The notes beneath the pieces are model-generated. The model saw nothing but the letters and a program-made list of their open reading frames with translations. It made no database searches and had not been told where the DNA came from. This document shows, piece by piece, positions 1 to 13,088 of a stretch of 64,000 bases of DNA. Position 1 is the first letter of the stretch. Every line of letters starts with the position of its first letter. The stretch is from the NCBI GenBank assembly GCA_037074705.1, contig CM073596.1, forward strand, positions 55,580,001 to 55,644,000, in the 5' to 3' direction. The stretch is from Zhengitettix transpicula. Lineage: Eukaryota > Arthropoda > Insecta > Orthoptera > Tetrigidae. The position numbers and the translations under genes are program-made.

Positions 1-514
1 AAACTTCATCTGGCACAACTTCTCGTTCCCTCGGTGCTCTTCCATCTTCTAACACCACCAACTACTCATAACCTCTCGTATGATGAAGCGAAAGCCACGT
101 GGGACTCCAGAACAAAGAGTTCGCATTTCAGAGTTACATAAATCCATGTTACACCGTTATGAAAAGTTAGCTGGAAAAAAATACTTGTTGAGGATTCTTT
201 TGATTTAAACCTATCGATACGTTTTTGAACTTCATTGCTGCATCCGCATAAGAACGGTAATACATCAACTCCTATCTCATCAGTATAGTATATTGCAATA
301 ACAAGCCACTAAATGTTGTGTTTTCCACTGCTTTTTGCAATCTCCCACATCATCCCCATGCCCCACAGTTGCATCAAATGATTAATATAATAAACTGTAG
401 CGAGAAAATAATCACGGCTTTATTGTAAATTATTGCATGAAACGATTATGGTTTCAATTGACCACTTAACGGTTTCTTAATTATGAATAATTTTTGAGGC
501 ACAAGCAGATACTA

Positions 515-516
<2 letters not shown>

Positions 517-563
<47 letters not shown>
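517..563. repeat. (TA)n microsatellite
   Basis: Uninterrupted TA dinucleotide array of about 23 units in AT-rich DNA. Confidence 0.95.
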
Positions 564-566
<3 letters not shown>

Positions 567-894
567 AATATACAAATTAATATAATCGTGTACAAAGTGC
601 TAACACGTTGAAACCAATTAATGTAATATTCAACTTAAAAGGAAAAAAAAGTTGATAGTATTTATACCTGAATTATAACAACTTTTTAAAAATAAAATAA
701 AATATTTAATACAAATTTCTATTTAATTTATTTTTTGTACATATTTAAATAACTGTTACAGCTTTTAATAAAACTCAATTATTCAGGGCCGCTAATTGGG
801 CCTTATTAATTATAGTAATTTGCAATTATCACTAAACTGTATGGAAATCAAAATAATAATAATTAAATTTACAATAACAATTAATAGTATTCGC

Positions 895-940
895 CTAGAA
901 GATGACGACAGAGCTTTTAGTCGTCGAAACGTTGCGTTCT
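895..940 (+). other. hammerhead-like motif, single copy
   Basis: A perfect 6-bp stem (GACGAC at 904-909, GTCGTC near 920-925) closes a ten-base loop and is followed directly by GAAACGTTG. The bases before the stem read GATGA rather than the full CTGATGA, so the core is degenerate. The layout matches the other hammerhead-like sites in this window, which I interpret as remnants of Penelope-type element ends. Activity is not expected. Confidence 0.35.
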
Positions 941-3900
941 ACAATTATGCAAAACCAGGTTGAACTCCGAGAACAATATATTGAACAACTGCACCGGAAA
1001 AGGCTTCAGTCTTTAATAGTATACATATTGTAATGATTAGCCTTTTATTACTTAATATTAAAAAATAAACCTTATTACAAGAAAATACAAAACTACATTA
1101 AAAAAATATTATTGTGCGCCAGCAGATATACATTCGTCTGCAAAACATTAACATTAGCTCCGGCGTGGTTATAAAGTCCTCCTTCGCAACAGGGTAATGT
1201 GGGCGGTTCGGTAGCTATTCAAGAACAGAGCCTATTTCCGCACTGCGTAAAAAATTCTACTTTTGAAGGCACTTTACAAAAATTGTGATGCTTACTTTAC
1301 TTGTGGCGTCAGCCGACTTGCAGTGGGTCACTGGTCTTGTAGTCTCAGCACATCTTCTTCGGCCTCCCGGCGATGGACGTCTCTCCAAAACCTTTGTTGC
1401 TTCCCGCTCGCCTTAATTTTCCACCCTCTCGACTCTCTCGGTCTGCCTGCGTCTGTCTGTTCTACTTTCACCCGGGTTCGGAGTATTTATTCGTACTCCG
1501 CCCCCGCAAACGATGCAAAAGAAAAAGGGACCTGTACCCGCAATTTCTTTTGGCCTCTCGGGAAAGCACACGAGCACGTTTAATGTATTCCTCCTCAGGC
1601 CCGCGGACAGAAGGGCGGCCACTTAAGGTTGTTATTCACTACAATATATATATATAAAAGAAACATTTTCGTTGATACATAAAACTCAAACGCTGTATGT
1701 TAATTAATAACCCCGTCTTATATTGAAAGTGTAAAAATAAGGAATAGGTTACAATAGAAATTATAAAGAAAAAAACTTAGAATAAACAAAAAATTAACGT
1801 GTGTTGAAAATAATAATTTTAAAACGAAATTCATAAGAGACAAAATTAAAAAAGTATCACTTAAAATAAGTAAAATTAAATTTAAATTTTAAATATTTTA
1901 AATGTTTCTTTTTTAATTTTGTCTGTTATTAAGGTGATTTTAATATTATTAAAAAAAATTAGAGTTCAAGGACTTCAGAATATGACGCCGAATACCTTAA
2001 TATATAAATTAAGCTGTGTATTAAAAACACAACTCAGCGTCATAAAATAATTTGGTATCCCTTCATTGTCCTCCTTGAAATTATTAGTCGAGAGAACGAT
2101 AAAGACACGATTTTTAATTGAATTAGACAGGGAAGAATTTTTTATATCGGCTTTTGTAAACAATATGTATTTTTGTTTTCATCGCAAAATGAGGCGGAAT
2201 TAAGTAAAAGCTCATCCAGAGTACAGAATTGTATTTTAGGAAAGAGTGATAATAGGATTTGGAATAGAGAGATAAATTAGTCAAGACGTCAATACGAAAC
2301 CTGCTCCGGTGGTGGCAAGGTAGTCACATTAAGCATTTTTATTGCCAGAGTAACCGGAAAGGTGGCATCTACAATGGGAAATACGAGAAGTTTCACGCAA
2401 CGGCGAGAGAGCCTTCTATAAGGATTTTTATATTGCGTAAGGAGTAGTGAAACTGTACATAAACTGCTTGTATATATTGTAAATAAATTAGTAACCCATA
2501 AACCCCAAAATAAAACTGTTTGTAACATTCTCAGAAATTCAGAAATGGAAGGTTAAATCATAGAAAGAATACGTCAGTGCTAATTTCAAATTCAAGTCTA
2601 TTTATGTGGGTCTAACACGTTAACTGCAGTTAGATAGTTAGGAAACAATAAATCAGGTAACATCGCCCACTAAATCCCGTTATTCCGACCTCAGTAAAAC
2701 TTGAGCTCTTTGAAATCCAAAAGCGAAAATCTTCAATTGGGCAACTTTTCCCACGACGAAAGTTGTGATGGTCGTGGTCTCGCCTCAGTTGGGAAAGGGG
2801 GGTGAAAATTTCCTCATTCATCTCGACGTTTCCTTCCCCTTCTATCATCACGATTTCCTCGCACAACTTAGTTCTCGTCGCGTCGTCCGATTCAAGCTTC
2901 AGAATTTCCGCCCATGAATAATTTTTCAGACTTTTATGTGGCTCCGTTTGCTTCTTGCGATTCATTGTATTGTCAGCGAAGGCCGTTTATGAGCGAGAGG
3001 AAAGAGAGAGAGAGAAACTTAAGTTCACGTTGGCCAAAATTCATAACGAGAAGACGCAGTTAAATGTTTCCGAGTCCTAGGGACTGTGAGGGGGGAGAAT
3101 CATTGCAGTTTAAATAACCCTGGACAAGAAAATCTAGGAATCCCTGGTATTGTAAATGTTCCGCTACCAACTTTTTCTCCGTTGCTTGATTACTACTTCG
3201 AGGGCAACTATTAAAACTTTAATAGTCTGCCCTAACACGGCCAGTTTACTGCGGAACTTTGGAACGACAGCCGTAAGGTGGGAACATTAATTCTACAAAT
3301 TCGCCGGAATCGTTAATTATTTCCAACAAATAATTGGAAAGAAAGTGGCCGTGGACGAGGGTAAGCACGACTTTTAGAAACCTGTTATTCGTTTGAAAAT
3401 TAAATTAAATAAACTACTCACGTCACTGATTTGGTAACAGGATTCAAAATATACGAATTTTTGTTGTTGTTTCCAGATAAATTTATTTTTCCCCCATAAA
3501 AATGTAATAAAAATAATATTTAGTATGAAGAATATAAAGTAATTTTGCGTTATATCTTAATTACATGGAATGAAAGTCACTACCAGCTTTCAAGGAGTTT
3601 CAACGGTTGCACCTTCACGAACAAACTGAATAAAATCTGTCAATTACATTAATTATTTATCACTTGTGTGCTTACTGTATTCCTAACTTAATTGTAACAG
3701 CCTAATTCTTTTTGAATTCAGTGTATATTTTACTAGTACATGACGACTTCCGCCATTAAAGGACAAATAGCGCCGCGTTACAACGAGAACGTTCTAGAAG
3801 GACCTGTGTGCTGTCTCTCATAACTAGATTGAGTTACATAAATATAGTTATTTACTTGATTCAATTTATTGATTACAATTATGATAAACAGATACTAAAT

Positions 3901-4374
3901 TTATTTTTGAGCTTCTTTACTGAGTGAATACCGATTAAATCTCCTTAATAGAATTTTTACACTCCATTATATTACTCGACGTATACACAAAATAATTTCC
4001 GTTTCCAGAACGTCCACATTTATAAATGTAAATTATTCATAAATAACAGATATTGACCGGAGCCTCGTTCGTCACGACAGTTAAATTTGTGTATTTCAAA
4101 TTTGAATATTTCATCGTGCAGAATTATGATTTATTTCAATTAAATAGTCTTTGAGATATTTGTGAAACTGTTAAATTAAAAATTCTCATAGATTCTCTGT
4201 CATTATAACGGAAATATTTTTTTTTGTATTTCAATCGTAAAATTAACTCAAAAATATTTTTACAATAGTTCTTTACACCTTCACAAATTAATCCTTAATA
4301 TTCTTATTATCGACTTTGCTTTAATTTTAGATATTCCAACTGTTAATGTTTCATTTTAATTTAGTATTACCTTC

Positions 4375-4900
4375 ACTATATGGAAATATATTTTGGAGGC
4401 TGGTTTATCCATTTATAATTCAATACAGCCAGATAAATAAATAACAGTAGTTAATTTAAACTGTCTTTGATTTCATATTGGTTATATTGACTTCAAACTT
4501 GTATTAATCGGTTTCCTTTATATAACAAACTTCCTAACGTATTTAAGAAATTTTTTCTCCTCATGAAATATATTCACATAAATATTAATTAATCATAATT
4601 TTAATATTCTATTCATGCAATTATTTATATATTCTAAGTTTATGCTTGTAAAGTCAGTTCTGTAATTATTCTACATTTTACGTACTTTGACTTAACCTAT
4701 TTCCTCAAAACAGGACTAATCCAAATAATAATTTAATCTAAATCCATATTCAAAAATAACAGTTCATAGAAACAAAATTGAAGTTGGTATGTAATAATTT
4801 TCAAATGAATATTATTGATTATTCTAAGCATAAAAAATTATTTAAATGATTAAGGATGTGATTACATGTTAACGTACAAAGATTTTACTTATATTTGGTT
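4375..4900 (+). repeat. left arm of a 2.5 kb inverted-repeat element
   Basis: This segment matches the reverse complement of 6370-6850 over most of its length, with substitutions and small indels. Matching landmarks include ATTTATATATTCTAA (near 4623 on this strand), ATAGAAACAAAATT (near 4768) and the block containing GACTTCAAACTTGTAT (near 4490). The arms are diverged, so this is an old structure. It may be one transposon with long terminal inverted repeats or two insertions of one repeat in opposite orientation. Confidence 0.7.
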
Positions 4901-4969
4901 CCATTTCCTGGCCTGTTTAATTTTTATGAGGAAAAATACCTTTAAATGTTTTGTATGAAATTAATAACC

Positions 4970-5013
4970 CTGAAGAGGCCTTGAAACAATGATGAAACGT
5001 CGGGTAATTTAAT
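4970..5013 (+). other. hammerhead-like motif, single copy
   Basis: CTGAAGAGGCC is followed by a short spacer and then GATGAAACGTCGG. The following AT-rich tail ending in GTCAGAAAA resembles the tails after the motifs at about 38.8 kb and 47.0 kb, so the three appear to be one family. The CTGATGA core is altered. It lies just inside the left arm of the large inverted repeat. Confidence 0.35.
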
Positions 5014-6218
5014 TTTTTGTTATATAATTAGACGGCCTAGAGTCAGAAAATTATTTAGTATTTATAAAAAAAATTATTTAGTATACTTTGTTATAATAGA
5101 ACTGAAAAATACGTTTTCTATGTAAGATTTTGATTTTGTAATCGAACCAAATATCGTTTGACCTGAAGTGAAAATAATAGCCGTAAATGATGTATTAAAA
5201 CTAGTCAGCCATTAAATGTTAGTTATTATGTGGAACGATACTTAAATGAAATTATGATGTCGGGCTCAAGTCCAATATTTCTAGTTAAATGTCGCGTAAA
5301 AGCTCTTTTTTGGGGTGCAAAATTCACAAAGCACTGATACAGTATTTCGAACTTCATCACGCCCACAGTCCTTGAAGGTAGAGTGAGATGATATGGACGG
5401 GGAGGTTGTAAGAGAAATCTCCACCCCCCCCCCCCCCCCAAAGCAAGAGTTTAACACGTTTCGTGGTTGGACAGTCTCGACATCGTCGGGCAGGATATGA
5501 AGCTGAATTGATCCCCCGTTCTTTGCGAGACTTTAAATACGTTCGCCCACATCGTGCGGTACTTGTGCCAATAGTAAAGCTAATGAAGACTGATTACTCG
5601 GCAGTCGCGTACCACTGTTGCGCAGAGCTGCCAACGTTATCGACCAGAGAGACAGGGAGACCTCCGTTGCTGTTGTTTGGATTCAATTAACAGCATTCCG
5701 CTATTTTCATATAACAGACGTCCGGAGCCCGGCTTTTGTCTTCCTCATTTACAAAATAAATACAACCGGAAATATATTGGGCTGTTGCTTCGTGAATAAA
5801 TAAAAATGGACATACAGTTGACCTATGCGGTTCACATTTCTCCTGATTTAACCTTAAAACTGTGGTTTTAAAATCATCAATATCAGTAAAAAGAATTGAG
5901 ATATGTATTACTATCGCTAATCTTAACAAAAGTTACCGTTGAAAATATAGACGTGTCAAATAACAACATAAAAACACACGAATAGTTTTTTTTAAAAAAT
6001 ATTAAACGAAGAAATGATGATCTTGATAACAGAAAACTTAAATTATTATTACACGGGCTCTAAACACTGATTGAACATTTTGCACAGGAATTCTGATTCA
6101 TGCAATTGAGATATCCATAGGAAATTAATAACATCAAAGTGGAAAATGGATTGAATTGCATGTTTTATTAATTAAATTAGTCCGCAAACGATTACGTGAT
6201 CACGCAGCTATTTTAATT

Positions 6219-6307
6219 AGATAAATAAATGGCCAAATAACAGACAAAATGTAGTGGTATTCACATTATCACTTCATTTTGTCTGTTATGTGGCCATTTA
6301 TTTATCT
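6219..6307. repeat. near-perfect 33-nt-arm hairpin
   Basis: The left arm at 6219-6251 pairs with the right arm at 6275-6307 over 33 positions with one mismatch, leaving a 23-nt loop. The arms contain ATAAATAAATGGCC and CAGACAAAATG. A weaker relative with the same word order occurs at about 43593-43722. The strength of the arms compared with the diverged surroundings suggests a small foldback element or a conserved structural end of a larger one. Confidence 0.85.
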
Positions 6308-6369
6308 CATTAGTAACGCAGATGTATTACAATCCATTTTCTTATAGATTTTTTTTTCTCGTATAAATT

Positions 6370-6850
6370 AAATAGCTTTAGAAATCGAACTAAATAAGTA
6401 TAAAATTGAAGGTTAAAATTTAACCACATTTTTAATCATTCTCATAATTTTTTTATCCTTAGAGTAATCAATAATTTTGTATTATTATATAAAACTTTAA
6501 TTTTGTTTCTATGATCCATTATTTGCTAATATAGATTCAGGTTGAATTATTCCTTTTTTGACGAATAGGTTGTCATGTAAAATAATTACATAACTGACCT
6601 TAGAAGCATAAAGTTAGAATATATAAATAACTGCCATATTACTATATTAAAATTTTGATTAATTAATATTTATATGAAAAAATGTATTTAGGACGTCAGG
6701 AAGTTTTTTTTTATAAAAAGCAAACTGTCTGATACAAGTTTGAAGTCAATAGAACTAAATATGAAACTGCAAAAGACAGTTATATTTATCTGACTGTATT
6801 GAATTTTAAATGAAAAAAAACCAGCCAAATAGGTCAAAAATATATTTTAA
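6370..6850 (-). repeat. right arm of the 2.5 kb inverted-repeat element
   Basis: Reverse complement of the left arm at 4375-4900. The outer ends share the words ATATATTTT and GGCTGGTTT in the same order when one arm is reversed. Identity is partial, with many substitutions. Confidence 0.7.
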
Positions 6851-8635
6851 TAAAATAATAAATAATAATTATGTGTGTATATTTATTAAATAAATTGAAA
6901 AATAAAGTTCAATAAAATTTTAAATTTACTGCAAAATTAACAGCAATTTTCTTTGTATAATTTCACCTGAAGACGTTTCAAAAATAAAAATGTCAATTGA
7001 TTAATGAATCTTTAAAAATTTATTTACGAAAAATTTGGCTCGTTTGTCATTTAATTTTTTAACGTCTACAAAAAATACTTTTCACGTATAAAATACAAAC
7101 AGAAGTCTGTAACTATTTGTATATGTTATTGTTTTTATAAACCGATGTACAGTGACAGGTCCGCAAGGTAACGTAGTTAATATGAATTTGAATGTTTCAC
7201 AATCGATTTATTTGTGAATGATTTATTGTTCCGTATTTACTTAATATAATAGGTGTTTATTCAGATGTTAACAGTCGTTACAATTGGTAACAATCAACCT
7301 GTGTGTGAACAGAATTACAAATATTAAACATAATTACAAATTCAGTTGAAGTAATTTACGTACCAAGAGTAAAACTGTTGACAAATCGTTGAAGCCGTCT
7401 CTCACTTTACATGTGTTAAGTCGTCCCCAATAAGGTGTTTATAGAGTCCAGGATTGTAGGCTACACGAATAATAAACGAAGGAGAAGAATGCTCCACCCC
7501 AGGCACCACCTTCCATTTGCGAATTATCAACAATCACGCAAACAGGCGGACAAAGCCCGCTGTCGAATTTTGGCTCATCAACTATTCAAAAAAAAACATT
7601 CCCACTCCATTTCTGTTTCTACTTCCCCCCCCCCATTTTTTTTCCCTCCACTTCTCGGCAGTGCGGTTCCAGGTGTATTGGCTGTGGTGTGTAGGGGGGA
7701 AAAAAGGAAAAAAGAAAAAAAAACGAGAGGAGATGCAACACAAAACGGTTTATTTTTCCTGTCTGTATCTCTGCGCGTACAATAATAATGGCTACCTTGG
7801 ATATTATTAATAATTACGCATTTACGTTTTCAGGCTGTGTGTGTGTGTGTGGTTTATTCGTTGCAGCACTGCGATGTAGTTAAGTGATTGCAAAAGCCGA
7901 CGGGCTCCCAAGCAAACAAGTCGTGCAATAAACATTTCATGCGCTGTTATCTAAATATCTCTGGTAACGAGGGTTGGGGGAACGGGTGCAGTAATTTTTT
8001 TTTTGTTGGGGGTTGGGGCGTGGGGGGGGGGGGGGAAGGGGGAACTTGTTTAGATGCGTCTGTATGCTCGATTGTTAACTTCGACACAGTTTAAAAACTA
8101 CTCGTTGACTATCAGAGCCGTGGCACGCGAGATGCTATCTGGAAGAGGGGTTCTTTACTAAGGGATGTGTTTGTTTGCCCGTAAGGGATAGTTACCGGAC
8201 CTTATCGAACAGCGTTGGTATGTTTGTGTGTGTGTGTGTGTGGAGCAATTCATGTAGAGAGGTTTGAGCTAGCAAGATACGTTTCAGGACCACCAAACCA
8301 TGTCCACGTGGACGGTCATAATGAGTCCTATTCTTTCCACCTATGGCATTGTAGAGGGTAAATTCGCAACAGTTTGTGACGGCGGCTCACAGGGGGCATA
8401 AAGTGACCTAAATCACTCTTCACTAGGCACTAATAACCCTTGATTTACTTGATTGAATTATTTGACTAGTGTCCCTTTTTTTATCATAAATGTCAACCCT
8501 TAAAGAAGAAAGGCCGTATTACCAAAAACGCTATGGAGAAGCTGCGCTTCAGAGATGAGGAATAGTGAAATGAAATTGAATAAAAATTATTATAATAAGC
8601 TATATCTATTTCTTATACATTATAAATTAAATTTC
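6851..8635. other. non-coding stretch with low-complexity tracts
   Basis: AT-rich DNA passing into a section with C and G homopolymers, including 14 G at 8022-8035, and short GT arrays near 7837 and 8223. Open frames at 7435-7810 and 7888-8094 run through homopolymers and are not convincing. No gene is supported. Confidence 0.5.
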
Positions 8636-9091
8636 TATTTTTTTTAGGGCAACAGGCTACATGAGGGTAATCCACTTTGGGCAATTCCCTTTTAATAGCA
8701 TAGGAAGGGATTTGAAAGGGGGGATGCGGAAGGGTAGAGGAAGGTAGCCAAGGGTGAGCTAGGGCCCCCGGGATATATTTTAAGGATCCTACCCGGCAGT
8801 CGCCTAAAGAAATGCAGGGAAAACCTTAGAAAAACCTGCATCAGGTAGGTCGGGCATTGGGTACTTGTCCCACGCCCTTTCGATAGCGGGAGAGGAGTTT
8901 GCTGTGGGGACGCAGCATTCCCTTCTCCGTGCCTCGATCAGTTTAGGAGGCAGCTCGCCGACTATTCCAATACGAATAGCGAACAACTCTTACCGTATGC
9001 CCAAGGTCTGCGACCCCGGAACATACACCTCTTAGAACAGGCCGAGGTGCCTCGGCTTGTGGGAACCTTAGTTCAAAAACGGAGAGGAAAG
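8636..9091 (-). repeat. repeat A copy 1 (GC-rich A-tailed repeat)
   Basis: This is a member of a dispersed family found at least nine times in the window. In sense orientation (here the - strand) it runs from a CCTCTCCGTTTTTGAAC head through a GC-rich body to GTAGCCTGTTGCCCT and an A-rich tail. The A-rich 3' end suggests retroposition, as for a SINE or a non-autonomous non-LTR element. No tRNA-like head was recognised. Short frames of about 60-68 codons on both strands recur in several copies only because the sequence itself is conserved. This copy is inverted relative to the next one at 9560-10001. Confidence 0.9.
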
Positions 9092-9559
9092 CAAAAATTT
9101 GACATATTTTATAAATTATTTAATACATCCACAGAATCTATAATTCATTTTCTTAGGTTGCATAAATCAGTTAAAAATTATATAAATAACTGCTAACAAA
9201 CGAAAAATATACATGCATTTTTTTAAAAGAAAATTAATTGTGTAATACTAAGTTCTCAATTTAATTAATAGTAAAAAGTATGTTTTCTTCGGAACAATAA
9301 AAAAATACATGTCTTTTATCCAATCAATGTTTTCTGGGATTTTAAAATAATAATAATAATATATTTATAATGAGTTACAAAAATTATAATGTAATTTTAC
9401 TACGTCGTTTCGCCCTCTTTTAGGATCTCTACAAGTTGGACTGTTCTTGAAAATGTTGTGTATAATTCATGAATAAAAATTTAGAGGCAAGGTTCTCCTG
9501 CTTTGCTTGTTGCAACCGAAATGGAAACTGTTTACTATGAAGAGGCCCCTAATAGAGGA

Positions 9560-10001
9560 CTTTGAACTAAGGTTCCCACAAGCCAAGGCACCTCGGCCTG
9601 TTCTGAGAGGTGCATGTTCCGGGGTCACAGACCTTGAGCATACGGTAAGAGTTGTTCGCTATTCCCATTGGAATAGTCGGCCAGCTGCCTCCTAAACTGG
9701 TCGGGGCACGGAGAAGGGAATGCTGCGTCCCCACATCAAACTCCTCTCCCGCTATCGGAAGGGCGTGGGACAAGTACCCAATGCCCGACCTACCTGATGC
9801 AGTTTTTTCTAGGGTTTTCCCTGCATTTCTTTAGGCGACTGCCGGGTAGGATCCTTGAACCATAGCCCGGGGGCCCTAGTAACCCTTGGCTACCTTCCTC
9901 TACCCTTCCACATCCCCCATTTCAAATCCCTTCCTGTGCTATTAAAGGGGAGTTGCCCAATGTGGATCACCCTCATATAGCCTTTTTCCCTTAAAAAAAA
10001 A
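9560..10001 (+). repeat. repeat A copy 2
   Basis: This copy begins at TTTGAACTAAGG and ends in an A run. It is head-to-head with copy 1, about 470 bp apart, so a transcript crossing both could fold into a hairpin of roughly 430 bp. The 3' end reads CCTTTTTCCCTT in place of the usual CCTGTTGCCCT, a local variant. Confidence 0.9.
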
Positions 10002-12845
10002 GGACGACACGTCGCACAAAAATTAATTTTTGTTAATAAAAACATTACAATGTTCTGACTTAAGGCCGTTTATTTATTTATATTATTATGAATAGTCTGA
10101 TATTTTTTTCATTAATATATATTGAAGTGAAAACAAATTGCCAGATTACTGCAATTGTCATGGACTCTTTTAAGTCAGAGATATTAAGTATCAGAGGAGA
10201 GTCTTTAGCGATCTGCGGGAATTAGAGTCGAGATTTTACTAAAATACGTATATAAATGTTATAAAAGTTTAATTATTGTGTTTGTAATTAAATAAATAAA
10301 GAGTAAGTAAACTGCACTAAAATTAACTTTATTAATTTTATCTCAGAGAGTGAGAAGTTTACTACAATATATTTATATTAGCCTCTTTAATTTGTAGCTG
10401 AATATCTTTTTCCCCTGCTAGGAAAAAATTATCTTTGATATTTTATTAAGTTTTGCTTATTATAATTAAATGTCAACAATCCCTTTTCTTGAATAATTAA
10501 ATATTTTGTTTCCCCGAAAATTATACCATACGTCAAACGTACTGAAAATTACTGTGAATAGCCAAAGAAGTCCAAATAATTTTTTTATAGATAAATAACA
10601 AATTTTTTATACGAATTCGTACACAACGTTTCGACCTTCCATCAAGAACCCTTCGGGTAATAATCAATTAAGATACATCTCTGGACTCCATACCAACGAT
10701 TTAATTTTACTTATATTAACATCACTTTGACATAATTCTATACCCAAATGTAGGAAAAATTAATTTATTTTAAAGTGGATTTCTGAGCATTTTCCAATAT
10801 AATTAATTACAGGAGTTCCTAAAAATTTTGAACTTTTAATTTCCCGAATTAAAACAGTCAGCCACATAATTGAGGCATGGAGTCGAAAATTATGCGTCGT
10901 CACAGTAAATCCCTTTCTTCAGGCATCGGAATGACGTGGGACAAGTACAGAGAGCCTGATGAAGGTTTTACTTGGTTGGCACCTTTATCTATTTTCCGCA
11001 TCGTCCTTTTTTCCCTTAATATGGTATTAAAGGCGAGAAGTGACAACGAGGTTGTGCTTCAGCTAACCTGTTTATGAAAAAGAAAAACGTTAATTCTAAT
11101 CTATTTGCGAAGTATTTAACATCCAAACATCTTCTTGAAATTGAATAAAATGAATTGATGAACCGTTAGTAAAAAAAAAGTGCAGTTCAATACATCATTC
11201 TGAAAACATCAGAATAATGTTTATCATTTTTATTCACTGAATTTTCCAATTTAGTAAACCGAATTAAAATACATTGATATTCCGTAGAGTTGAAGAATGC
11301 TTCAAACACTCGTAAAATTTTTCCCTTCCACGTTTCGTCAAGATTGGTTGAGACTTGATAATCGGCCGCATCCATGCGACGTTTCCTTAACCTTGTTTTG
11401 TGCAAAGGTGGCAAAACGTGACGCCGCCACTGGGAACCTCAACAATCGCTTGCTTTGCAACGGCACATTGTTACGAAAGCTTTGAAAGAACCGTATGTGT
11501 GCACAGCTGCAAGAGAAGGAAAAGAAGGACGACGGAAATTGCATTGCGGCCAATATTCTGGAAAGCTCCGCATGAGAACGACGCAATCGGCCGGTTACCA
11601 TCTCCAGGGGATATTCCTCCACCAAGGCGACGACGCCATATTGTGATCACGTGGCGGCGTCTAGCAAGTAAGTGGGTTGGCAGAAACGAAAATGTCAAGA
11701 AATCGAACTCTTCTGCCGATCCTCGAACAGCAAATTTCTATCAAATGTGATAATAATTTACAACGTATCGCAATATTATTACCGTAACCCATAAACCAGG
11801 GTTCCTAAATGTGTCACTAAATATTCATCTTCTTTCTCTGATTCTTGCAAAGCAATATCACACACTGGTCAGGAACTACACTACCTTTATAAGCATTGCT
11901 CGCTGACTTGTGTTAGACCATAAAATTCTTAAGTGGTTGATAATAGATTTATCAGCTTAGTTCCAGTGGGTGAACAGTTGAACGAACGTGGCAAGAGCCT
12001 CGTTATTTCTTTTTACAACCTACGTAATCTTATTATTTAGATTATTCGGGTGTTCCATCGTCTTGACAAGTGAGACAGAGAAAGGCAAAGAAAAGAAATA
12101 AGAAAATAATAATAATGTTTATTTTTCCATTAATTGTATTTATACAACATTAGAAATAGTCAGTCTTAAAGAGTATAACAAATATATATATAATACATAA
12201 TTGACATACAATTCCTCTTCATTTGTTCCGGTTTCCGCGATATGTTTAGGGGGGTTCCTTCCTTTTATTTATTTTTTAATTTGAATTTTCGCAGAGTGTG
12301 AGTCCTTAGGAAGGTTGCTGTTTGAGGTAATAAATGCCCCGTCCCCCCCAATTCTTCGCTTTTGGAAGGAATGTGACTCTAGGAAGCCCACAATGGCGCA
12401 CGCTCCGCCACTGCTTAATTAATTCAATGAAGTTTTGCCGACTTGCTCTCGACTCCCACTCGGAAAATATAATTCATTAGCAGCGACGAGGAATAAGAGT
12501 CAGAAATGGAGTGGGGAGGGTTGCATATTGTTTATTTGAGAAACTTGAAGATGAAAGTGTTTCTGTTTTTAAGTGTACCTATTTTGCCTGTGAAATCTAT
12601 TAGACCCCGTCGGTCCGCAGCTCTTGGCTTGGGAGATAGGCAGAGGAAGATGGATTTTCCTCCCCCCTCCACCCTCCCCCCACAGAGGAGAAAGGAGAGG
12701 AAAAGGGAAGTAAGTTCTCGTTTGATTGTGAGAAATGTGGAGTGGGAAAGGGGTTGGTTCGGTGTCTGTGGCGTTCCACTCGACGCAGATACTTTGATCT
12801 CTGCTCTGCTCTACTCGAAGGCTGCGGCGCTCGCTTCATTGGCGT
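10002..12845. other. non-coding stretch
   Basis: No supportable gene. A hammerhead-like motif lies on the - strand at about 10625-10667 (GGTCGAAACGTTG in that direction). GC-balanced islands at about 11340-11700 and 12420-12845 contain overlapping short open frames without recognised domains. A frame starting near 12551 has a hydrophobic N-terminus, but I found no good splice donor linking it to the beat exons. Confidence 0.45.
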
Positions 12846-12899
12846 TTACGATCGGTTTCCTTTAAAGAATACTTGCTTTCCGCTGAATTTCCTTGTTCC
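12846..12899 (+). repeat. 54-bp exact duplication, first copy
   Basis: These 54 bases, starting TTACGATCGG and ending CTTGTTCC, are identical to 13523-13576. The first copy sits in ordinary sequence and the second between two TA arrays, with a Jockey remnant lying between the copies. Confidence 0.9.
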
Positions 12900-13088
12900 T
12901 TCCACGAGATTTTGATGCTGCTTCCGTTTCAGCAACAGGACACAAAAATATCTCTCTCTGAGGGTTTTTTTCACCATGCGATGACGTCATCTATAATCAC
13001 TTGAGAAGTAACCGTTGGTGGGTCTAATTAATTTAACTTCCAGTTAACAGCAGTAACATGGTCCCTTCACACTTCCCACCTTAAAAAA

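Larger units (their letters stand above)
1..4374. other. AT-rich non-coding stretch upstream of the beat exons
   Basis: I see no supportable gene here. Short open frames (for example around 1263-1657 and 2630-2965) show no recognisable domain and lack splice or codon support. The stretch contains a (TA)n array at 517-563 and a hammerhead-like motif near 895-940 (GACGAC loop GTCGTC, then GAAACGTTG). A GC-balanced section at about 2680-3370 could be regulatory but carries no feature I can name. It lies on the 5' side of the beat gene and could be an intron of that gene or intergenic DNA. Confidence 0.5.
4901..6369. other. interior of the inverted-repeat element
   Basis: This is the spacer between the two long inverted arms. 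It contains a run of 16 C at 5424-5439, a GC-balanced section at about 5340-5700 and a near-perfect hairpin at 6219-6307. Short open frames at 5226-5441, 5463-5690 and 5618-5803 have no recognisable domains. I see no transposase or reverse transcriptase. Confidence 0.5.

Noticed and set aside
12551..12640. Hydrophobic N-terminus (MKVFLFLSVPILPV) considered as the missing beat signal-peptide exon
   Set aside because: No strong splice donor with the required phase follows, and the family match cannot be judged from a signal peptide alone.
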